Source of the DNA: Saccharothrix obliqua
Lineage (GTDB): Bacteria; Actinomycetota; Actinomycetes; Mycobacteriales; Pseudonocardiaceae
DNA: 64,000 bases
Reading direction: 5' to 3'
Assembly (NCBI RefSeq): GCF_019375475.1
Contig: NZ_JAHXGQ010000009.1
Location: 62,001-126,000, forward strand
The notes below the pieces were generated by a model. That model did not search any database and was not told the DNA's origin. It saw only the letters and a list, made by a program, of their open reading frames with translations. Both the position numbers and the translations under genes were made by a program. This document shows positions 58,384 through 64,000 of this stretch, piece after piece. Numbering within the stretch: the stretch's first letter is position 1; the number at the start of each line of letters is the position of its first letter.

Positions 58384-59398
58384 CCCTCCGCCCCCGACCC
58401 TCCGCTCCCTCCCTCGACTTCCCCGCCGGCTCCCTCTACCTACCCCGCCGGCTCCTTCCCGCCCCCGCCGCTCACTTCCCTCCCACTGGCTCATCCCCGC
58501 TCCCACCGCCTCCCACCGTCCCGCCCACCTCATCCGCCCCGACGCCGCCCACCCGCGCCACTCGCCCGGCGGCGTCCCAACCTCCGCCCCTCCGCCGCCG
58601 CGCCCCACCCCATGGCCGGTCTCGACCCGCCACCTGCCGTGCACGCCGCTCGGCGCATACCCACGCCTGGCGCATCCTCGGCCCGCCGCGCCGCCGCCTA
58701 CCGCGCAACCCGCCCTGGCGCGCGCAGCCCGGGTTCACCCGACCCGCCAGCCGCCGACTCCCGCCTCGCCGCGCCCGGCTTGCTATCCCTGATCCGCCAA
58801 GCCCGGCTTCTTGCCCCTGATCCGCCAGGCATGGCCTTCCCCAGACCCGCCGTGCCGGATTCTCCCCAGACCAGCCGCCCAGACCGCGGTCCTCGATTCG
58901 CAACCGGAGCCGCCAGCACGCACACCGGCTCGGCGCTTGCCGGCCGCCACCCGCGGCTCCTCGCCCGATCCGCCAGGCACGCCTCGCCCTGTCGCATCTG
59001 TTCCAGCGCGTGGGTTCCCGCAGCAGCCGTAAGCCCTTGCCGGGCCTGGCACGCGGCCGACCGGTGCCGACCGGCAGGGCCTCTACCGCCACCCCCACCG
59101 CCATCCGGCGCCGGCCGGCTACCTGCTTGAGCGACGAGGGCTTCGAGGCGGGAAGCCCGGCAGGCCGTTGGGAGCCTGTGGAGGGCAAGTCGGCGGTGCG
59201 GGGACGGGTGAGGGGTGAGGGGCGGGGTGGTTCGCGCGGGTTCGATATCTCACCGAGGAGGCCGGGGGTCGGTTACGTACGAGTACCGGCCTCATATCCC
59301 CTAGTAGTGCTGCGAACGCCACCCGGCAGGGGGCACGGCCTGGCGGGAGCCCGGAGGGGTGTGGGGCACATTATGGCGGCTCGGCCCCTCTTCTCGGC
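58384..59398. other. 1-kb gene-free region: polypyrimidine tract, then degenerate short repeats
   Basis: 58384-58620 is strikingly C/T-rich on the plus strand. From about 58620 to 59110 short units recur: a 13-mer CCCTGATCCGCCA at 58787 and 58815 (28 bp apart), and GATCCGCCAGGC at 58819 and 58967. Open frames exist on both strands, the longest about 238 codons on the minus strand, but they are Arg/Gly-rich and repetitive and look non-coding. The last 180 bp (59220-59398) are less GC-rich and probably hold the OsmC promoter. Confidence 0.6.
58391..58413 (-). other. Canonical G-quadruplex motif on the minus strand
   Basis: Four C-runs on the plus strand (5, 3, 3 and 3 bases) with loops of 2, 6 and 1 bases, so the minus strand fits G3+N1-7. 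It lies just behind the second MBL stop, on the template strand for that operon. Confidence 0.6.
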
Positions 59399-59404
59399 TA
59401 ACGT
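59399..59404 (+). promoter_or_regulatory. -10 of a putative leaderless OsmC promoter
   Basis: TAACGT, 7 nt before the GTG at 59412. Confidence 0.35.
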
Positions 59405-59411
59405 CGACGGC

Positions 59412-59807
59412 GTGTCGAACATCGAAGTCCGCCGGGTCGGTGTCCACGAGTTCGTCGCCGAGAACGACCGGGGCGCGTCGGTGCGCATCGGGCGCAAGGG
59501 CGCGGAAGGCTCCTTCAGCCCCGTGGAGTTGTTGCTCGCCGCCACCGCCGGGTGCGCGATCGTCACGGCCGAAACGCTGATCACCCGCCGCGTCGGCGAA
59601 GGGCTCACCGCCCGCGCCGACGACGTCCGCCCGGCAGGCGCGCACGACCTCGACGCCATCCCGGTCACCCTGGAGTACGACGTCTCGACCCTCACCGAGG
59701 ACCAACGCGCGGCACTCGACACGGCCGTCCGGAGGGCCATCGAGCAGCTCTGCACGGTCTCCCGCACCATCAAGAAAGCGCCGCCCACGCCGCTCCACCT
59801 GCCGTGA
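59412..59807 (+). CDS. OsmC/Ohr-family protein
   Basis: 131 residues from the GTG at 59412; an ATG at 59373 would add 13 residues that look unlike the family. The two conserved Cys are present: one in TAGCAIVTAE, the other in IEQLCTVSRTI. Family members reduce organic peroxides or act on small thiols. Convergent with the DUF2231 gene (7 bp between stops). Confidence 0.82.
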   Translation: MSNIEVRRVGVHEFVAENDRGASVRIGRKGAEGSFSPVELLLAATAGCAIVTAETLITRRVGEGLTARADDVRPAGAHDLDAIPVTLEYDVSTLTEDQRAALDTAVRRAIEQLCTVSRTIKKAPPTPLHLP

Positions 59808-59814
59808 CCGAAGC

Positions 59815-60324
59815 TCAGCGCGCGTCGCCGCCCCACACGGCCGTCGACCCGCTGTGCCCGATGCGGATCGTCTGGACGGTCGCCGCCGCCCCCGCGGCCA
59901 TCACGAGCACCGCCACCACGACCGATATCCGCCGCCACGTCCTCGGCACGGCCGGCCCGTCGGCGGCACGCTCGCGGTCGGCCAACCGGCCCGCCACGAC
60001 CAGCACCACGACGAGCACCCCGAACCCCAGGGCGAACGGCAGCAGGTCGTTGCCCAACTCGGCGTGCCGCTGGATCAACGGGTTCCCCGACGGCGCCATA
60101 CGCGCTTTCAACTGCTCACCGGCCTGCTGCGCGGGCAGCACCGAACCGACCCCGAGCAACGTCACGCCGAGCAACGGCCCGGCGTAGCGCTGCCGCCACC
60201 GGGGCACGACGGCCAACGCGGCGGCGAACACGGCGGACAGGGGGAGCAGCACGACGACCGCGTGTACCAGCAACGGGTGCGCCGGTAGGCCGAACACGGT
60301 CACCAGGCCGTTCGCGAGTGCCAT
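59815..60324 (-). CDS. DUF2231 membrane protein
   Basis: 169 residues, ATG behind GGGAGAGG. Four membrane helices with the family marker GLPAHPLLVHAVVVLLPLS and the conserved His in QRHAELG. Function unknown; such proteins often have His residues that could bind heme or metal. Confidence 0.85.
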   Translation of the reverse strand: MALANGLVTVFGLPAHPLLVHAVVVLLPLSAVFAAALAVVPRWRQRYAGPLLGVTLLGVGSVLPAQQAGEQLKARMAPSGNPLIQRHAELGNDLLPFALGFGVLVVVLVVAGRLADRERAADGPAVPRTWRRISVVVAVLVMAAGAAATVQTIRIGHSGSTAVWGGDAR

Positions 60325-60366
60325 GCCTCTCCCTACGCCAGTGGGACGTCGTGGGGTTCAGCGTCT

Positions 60367-60372
60367 TAGGGT
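60367..60372 (+). promoter_or_regulatory. -10 of a putative leaderless rph promoter
   Basis: TAGGGT exactly 6 nt before the GTG of rph. Confidence 0.45.
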
Positions 60373-60378
60373 AGTGCC

Positions 60379-61143
60379 GTGCTGAGGACCGATGGCAGGA
60401 ACGACGACGTACTGCGCGACATCCGGATCACCCGTGGCTTCCAGCAGTGGCCCGCCGGGTCGGTGCTGATCGAGTTCGGCAACACGCGTGTGCTGTGCGC
60501 GGCGAGCGTGACCGAAGGTGTCCCCCGATGGCGGGCGGGCTCCGGCCTCGGATGGGTGACGGCCGAGTACGCGATGTTGCCGAGCGCCACGCACACGCGC
60601 GGCGACCGGGAGTCGGTCAAGGGCCGCATCGGCGGCCGGACGCACGAGATCTCCCGGCTGATCGGCCGCTCGCTGCGCGCGTGCATCGACCTCGCGGCCC
60701 TGGGTGAGAACACCATCGTCATCGACTGCGACGTGATCCAGGCGGACGGCGGTACGCGCACGGCGGCCATCACGGGCGCGTACGTGGCTCTCGCGGACGC
60801 CGTCACGTGGCTCCGCGCGGCGGGCCGGCTGGCGGACCCGCAGCCCCTCTCGTGCGCCGTCTCGGCGGTCTCGGTGGGCGTGGTGGACGGTCGCGTTCGG
60901 CTGGACCTGCCGTACGAAGAGGACTCGCGCGCCGAAGTGGACATGAACGTGGTCGCCACCGACGCGGGCACCCTGATCGAGATCCAGGGCACCGGCGAGG
61001 GCGCGACGTTCGCCCGGTCCACCCTGGACAAGATGCTGGACCTGGCGCTGGCGGGCTGCGCGGAGCTGAACCGCGCGCAGGCGGCGGCGCTGGCCGAGCC
61101 CTACCCGGGCGTGCTGCCCGAGCCGAAGGGGCGGAAGAAGTGA
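60379..61143 (+). CDS. rph: Ribonuclease PH
   Basis: 254 residues. [56 protein letters not shown] and the [10 protein letters not shown] end are the RNase PH pattern. It trims tRNA 3' ends phosphorolytically. Overlaps rdgB by 4 bp. Position equals Rv1340. Confidence 0.96.
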   Translation: MLRTDGRNDDVLRDIRITRGFQQWPAGSVLIEFGNTRVLCAASVTEGVPRWRAGSGLGWVTAEYAMLPSATHTRGDRESVKGRIGGRTHEISRLIGRSLRACIDLAALGENTIVIDCDVIQADGGTRTAAITGAYVALADAVTWLRAAGRLADPQPLSCAVSAVSVGVVDGRVRLDLPYEEDSRAEVDMNVVATDAGTLIEIQGTGEGATFARSTLDKMLDLALAGCAELNRAQAAALAEPYPGVLPEPKGRKK

Positions 61144-61742
61144 AGCTGCTGCTCGCGTCCCGCAACGCCAAGAAGCTCGACGAGCTGCGCCGCATCCTGG
61201 CCGCCGAGGGGATCGCCGGCGTCGAGGTCGTCGGGCTGGCCGACGTGCCGGAGTTCCCGGAGGCGCCGGAAACGGAGCCGACGTTCGAGGGCAACGCGCT
61301 CGCCAAGGCCCGCGACGCGTTCCGCGCCACCGGTCTGCCGTCCGTCGCGGACGACTCGGGCATCGCGGTGGACGCCCTCAACGGGATGCCGGGCGTGCTG
61401 TCCGCCCGCTGGTCGGGCGTCCACGGCAACGACACCGCGAACCTGGAGCTGGTCCTGGGCCAGCTGCGGGACGTGCCGGACGAGCGGCGTGGCGCGGCGT
61501 TCGTGTGCGCGGCGGCGCTGGTGGGGCCGGACGGGCTGGAAACCGTGGTGCGCGGCGAGTGGCGCGGCGTGGTGCGCCGCGAACCCGCCGGCGCCAACGG
61601 CTTCGGCTACGACCCGATCTTCCAGCCGGAGGGCTGCGCGGTGACCTCCGCCGAGCTGTCCCCGGCGGAGAAGGACGAGCGGTCGCACCGGGGCCGCGCG
61701 CTGCGGCTGCTGCTGCCGCACCTGCGCGGCCTGGCGGGCTGA
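61140..61742 (+). CDS. rdgB: Non-canonical purine NTP pyrophosphatase (dITP/XTP)
   Basis: 200 residues, GTG start in the rph stop. [53 protein letters not shown] and SHRGRAL are the Ham1/RdgB signatures. Removes dITP and XTP from the nucleotide pool. Convergent with bcp, 2 bp apart. Confidence 0.96.
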   Translation: MKLLLASRNAKKLDELRRILAAEGIAGVEVVGLADVPEFPEAPETEPTFEGNALAKARDAFRATGLPSVADDSGIAVDALNGMPGVLSARWSGVHGNDTANLELVLGQLRDVPDERRGAAFVCAAALVGPDGLETVVRGEWRGVVRREPAGANGFGYDPIFQPEGCAVTSAELSPAEKDERSHRGRALRLLLPHLRGLAG

Positions 61743-61744
61743 GG

Positions 61745-62218
61745 TCAGGCGGGCAGTTCGCGCAGCAGCTTGGCGACGTGGCCGGTCGCGCGGACGTTGT
61801 ACATGGCCTTCGCGATCCGGCCCTCCGGGTCGACCAGGAACGTGGACCGGATGACGCCGGTGACGGTGCGCCCGTAGTTCTGCTTCTCGCCGTACGCGCC
61901 CCACTCGGCCAGCACGGTGCGGTCCGGATCGGACAGCAGCGGGAAGTTCACGCCCTCGTCGGCGGCGAACCGGGCGAGCTTCTCCGGCTTGTCCGGCGAG
62001 ATGCCGACGACGTCGTAACCCGCGGCGGCGAGTTCGCCGATGCTGTCGCGGAAGTCGCACGCCTGCTTGGTGCAGCCCGGGGTGCCCGCGGCCGGGTAGA
62101 AGTAGACGACCACGGAACGGCCCCGGTAGTCGGAGAGCGAGACGGTCTCGCCCGCGCTGTCGGTCAGCGTGAACGCCGGGGCCTGGTCGCCGGGGGAGAG
62201 GCGCTTCTGCTCGGTCAT
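61745..62218 (-). CDS. bcp: Thiol peroxidase of the Bcp/PrxQ family
   Basis: 157 residues with the peroxidatic and resolving Cys in PAAGTPGCTKQACDFRD (four residues apart, typical of PrxQ). VVVYFYPAAGTPG and the C-terminal helix fit. Reduces hydroperoxides with thioredoxin. A TAGCGT hexamer exactly 6 nt before the ATG suggests a leaderless mRNA. Confidence 0.95.
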   Translation of the reverse strand: MTEQKRLSPGDQAPAFTLTDSAGETVSLSDYRGRSVVVYFYPAAGTPGCTKQACDFRDSIGELAAAGYDVVGISPDKPEKLARFAADEGVNFPLLSDPDRTVLAEWGAYGEKQNYGRTVTGVIRSTFLVDPEGRIAKAMYNVRATGHVAKLLRELPA

Positions 62219-62224
62219 GCGGTC

Positions 62225-62230
62225 ACGCTA
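62225..62230 (-). promoter_or_regulatory. -10 of a putative leaderless bcp promoter
   Basis: TAGCGT on the minus strand, 6 nt before the start codon. Confidence 0.4.
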
Positions 62231-62237
62231 CCCGGCG

Positions 62238-62771
62238 TCAGGCGACGCCTTCGAAGGTGGCGCTCGGGTCCTGGCCCGCGCCGTCGGGTTCGACCACGAG
62301 CTGCATCCGGACCGGCTGCTCGGGCACCGCGAACGCCAGCGTGACGGTGGTCTCGCCACCGGGCGGCACCTCGGTGACCGACAGCCCGTTGAGGCCCTGC
62401 ACCGAGTCGAGCACCTCGGCCGCGGGCTCGCCGGCGACCATGGCGCGCACGGTGAGCCCACTGGTCCGGTACGCCGTGGCGGTGGCGTTCAGCAGGGTCA
62501 GCGTGAACACGGCGGTGCGCGGGGCCTTCGGCGTGGACGTGTCGCTGGGCTTGAGCGAACGGGCGGGCGAGACGGTGACGGACAGGCCGTCCGGCCAGCT
62601 GCGGCGCGCGCCGAACGCGGTGGGCCCGGAGGCGGGCGGCGCGTTGTTCGGCTGCACCTCGGAGCTGGAGGTCGTCTCGGGGACGGACGGGTCGGGCAGC
62701 CCGGACTGGTCCGCACATCCCGCCAAGGCCCCCGCCAGGCACAGGCCGACGGCCAGTCCGGCGAACTTCAC
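62238..62771 (-). CDS. Lipoprotein with Ig-like (DUF4352-type) domain
   Basis: 177 residues from a GTG behind GGGGAGG. Signal VKFAGLAVGLCLAGALAGC with lipobox LAGC. A Ser/Pro-rich linker precedes a beta-sandwich domain (VFTLTLLNATATAYRTSGLTVRAMV ... TTVTLAFAVPEQPVRMQLVV), which resembles DUF4352 modules. Probable exposed lipoprotein of unknown role, ending 19 bp before the bcp start codon on the same strand. Confidence 0.8.
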   Translation of the reverse strand: MKFAGLAVGLCLAGALAGCADQSGLPDPSVPETTSSSEVQPNNAPPASGPTAFGARRSWPDGLSVTVSPARSLKPSDTSTPKAPRTAVFTLTLLNATATAYRTSGLTVRAMVAGEPAAEVLDSVQGLNGLSVTEVPPGGETTVTLAFAVPEQPVRMQLVVEPDGAGQDPSATFEGVA

Positions 62772-62974
62772 GAACCTCCCCTTCCCGCCCCGGCGGTGGG
62801 CTGACAGCGACTCCCACCACCATGACGGCGCACCGGGGCGGTCGGGGACCGAACAGGGCGCTTGATTCGGACCTGGTGCCGGCCTGTGGCCAAGCCGTGA
62901 TGCCGCGCGCCACCCGCGTGGGCGGCGCCACACCCGGGCGGCGCTGCCCACGCGGACCGCGGCGGCGTCCGCTC

Positions 62975-62995
62975 GGGCGGCGGGACCCGCCGCCC
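62975..62995. terminator. Palindromic hairpin after the luciferase-like gene
   Basis: Ten-base arms GGGCGGCGGG/CCCGCCGCCC around a single A; it would fold as an 8-9 bp stem. It lies 68 bp downstream of the minus-strand stop at 63063. The rest of 62772-63062 shows no gene. Confidence 0.45.
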
Positions 62996-63062
62996 GGAAG
63001 TTAGGGAGCGCGTCGGGGGGCGTGCGCGCTCAACAGGATCATCGCCGGCTGTTGCCCAACCG

Positions 63063-64000
63063 CTACACCTCGACTTCAGTCTTCACTCGTTCGGATGAGT
63101 CCGAGCGGCCGGCGAGTTCCGCCAGCAGCTCGTAGGAGCGCATCCGGTCGGCGTGGTCGGCGACCATCATCGTGACCATCAGCTCGTCGGCCCCGGTGTC
63201 GGCGAGCAGCTTCTCCAGCCGCGGCGCGACGGTGTCCGGCGAGCCGATGATCTGCTCGTCCAGCCGCTCCCGCACGATCAACCGCTCCAGGTCGGAGTAC
63301 GGGTAGTCGGCGGCCTCCTGCGGCGTGTTGATGGGTCCGTGCTGGTTCTGCCGCAGCCGCAGGTACGCGAGACCGCCGGGGCCGGCGACCCACTGGGCGC
63401 GCTCGTCGGTGTCGGCGACGATGACCGTCGCGCAGATCATGGCGTGCGGCCGGTCCAGCGCGGCGGACGGCTGGAACCGCTCGCGGTACAGGCGCAGCGC
63501 GGGCACGGTGTGCTCGGCGCTGAAGTGGTGGGCGAACGCGAACGGCAGCCCGAGCAGGCCCGCGACCTGCGCGCTGTAGCCGCTGGAGCCGAGCAGCCAC
63601 ACCGGCGGCTTGTTGCCCTCGGCGGGCACGGCGGACAACGCCTCGGTGCCGTCGAAGTAGCCGAGCAGCTCGGTGAGCTGCCGCGGGAAGTCGTCCACCG
63701 ACAGCGGGCCCTCGGTGCGGCGCAGCGCGCGGGCCGTGCGCTGGTCGGTGCCGGGCGCCCGGCCGATGCCCAGGTCGATGCGGCCGGGGTGCAGCGCGGT
63801 GAGCGTGCCGAACTGCTCGGCGACCACCAGCGGCGGGTGGTTGGGCAGCATCACGCCGCCGGAGCCGACCCGCAACGTGCTGGTGGCGTCGGCGATGTGG
63901 CTGATCAGGATGGCCGGCGAGGAGCTGGCGATACCGGTCATGTTGTGGTGTTCGGCGAACCAGAACCGGTGGTAGCCGAGCCGTTCGACGTGCTGGGCCA
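63063..64000 (-). CDS. Luciferase-like (LLM class) flavin-dependent oxidoreductase, 5' end outside window
   Basis: 312 residues of the C-terminal part; the N-terminus is cut by the window end. Visible are [42 protein letters not shown] and [23 protein letters not shown], the MsnO8-type LLM pattern. Such enzymes use FMN or F420; the Cys/Trp context does not decide between them. Start codon not in the window. Confidence 0.9.
   Translation of the reverse strand, partial: AQHVERLGYHRFWFAEHHNMTGIASSSPAILISHIADATSTLRVGSGGVMLPNHPPLVVAEQFGTLTALHPGRIDLGIGRAPGTDQRTARALRRTEGPLSVDDFPRQLTELLGYFDGTEALSAVPAEGNKPPVWLLGSSGYSAQVAGLLGLPFAFAHHFSAEHTVPALRLYRERFQPSAALDRPHAMICATVIVADTDERAQWVAGPGGLAYLRLRQNQHGPINTPQEAADYPYSDLERLIVRERLDEQIIGSPDTVAPRLEKLLADTGADELMVTMMVADHADRMRSYELLAELAGRSDSSERVKTEVEV

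Noticed and set aside
58472-59188. A 238-codon minus-strand frame in the empty kilobase
   Set aside because: Gly/Arg-rich, repetitive, no ribosome site or domain. Retained only as part of the repeat region.

Overview
The window is high-GC DNA (roughly 70-75 % by eye) from a filamentous actinomycete. It carries a geosmin synthase, secreted chitin- and protein-degrading enzymes, an IdeR/DtxR-type iron box, frequent GTG starts, 4-bp stop/start overlaps and apparently leaderless promoters. The order dinG, pncB, clpS, DUF2017, P1-peptidase-like, mec, cysO, cysM, rhomboid, murI, Rv1339-like, rph, rdgB follows the Rv1329c-Rv1341 segment of Mycobacterium tuberculosis as I remember it, with insertions. 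This fits the Mycobacteriales/Pseudonocardiales side of the actinomycetes; a Pseudonocardiaceae such as Saccharothrix, Lentzea or Actinosynnema is my best guess, not proven. I saw no rRNA, tRNA, CRISPR array, insertion sequence or prophage.

Layout. 1-1054: a truncated secreted serine hydrolase. 1270-15125: a tightly coupled seven-gene set (PP2C phosphatase, FHA/zinc-ribbon adaptor, transmembrane Ser/Thr kinase, a 2033-residue Ig-like/Fn3 surface protein, MoxR ATPase, DUF58 protein, TgpA-like membrane transglutaminase whose nucleophile Cys is Asp). 15214-17868: an M4 metalloprotease with three repeats and a chitin-binding module. 18431-20228: a divergent SDR/LysR pair. 20225-24088: a siderophore ABC importer under an iron box. 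24327-26528: geosmin synthase. 26536-30445: an HxlR regulator, GH20 hexosaminidase, a trypsin-like protein with Asp for the catalytic Ser, and a Tat-type amidase-like protein.

30525-33210: a small membrane protein and a helix-turn-helix regulator, divergent, each with a matching operator, followed by a GT-A-like protein. 33298-37240: a DszC/SfnB-like flavoprotein translationally coupled to four methionine-salvage genes (mtnA, C, B, D), behind a 28-bp palindrome. 38021-44497: ctaD, serB, a PTH2 protein, a DinG-type helicase and bioY. 44567-47017: two membrane-linked glycosyltransferase genes separated by a 90-bp tandem duplication. 47467-50008: a secreted protein and the NAD-salvage pair pncA/pncB.

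50099-53391: clpS through the CysO/Mec/CysM sulfur-carrier cysteine pathway. 53438-58383: polysaccharide deacetylase, two Rv1339-type metallo-beta-lactamase-fold phosphodiesterase paralogues, an SMP-30 protein, rhomboid protease and glutamate racemase. 58384-59398: about 1 kb of strand-asymmetric, repeat-rich sequence with a G-quadruplex motif. 59412-64000: OsmC protein, DUF2231 membrane protein, rph, rdgB, bcp, a lipoprotein and a truncated luciferase-like oxidoreductase.

The parts that most deserve follow-up are the kinase/FHA/PP2C-giant surface protein-MoxR set with its dead-looking transglutaminase, the regulator/GT/methionine-salvage block, and the two enzymes whose nucleophile is replaced by Asp.
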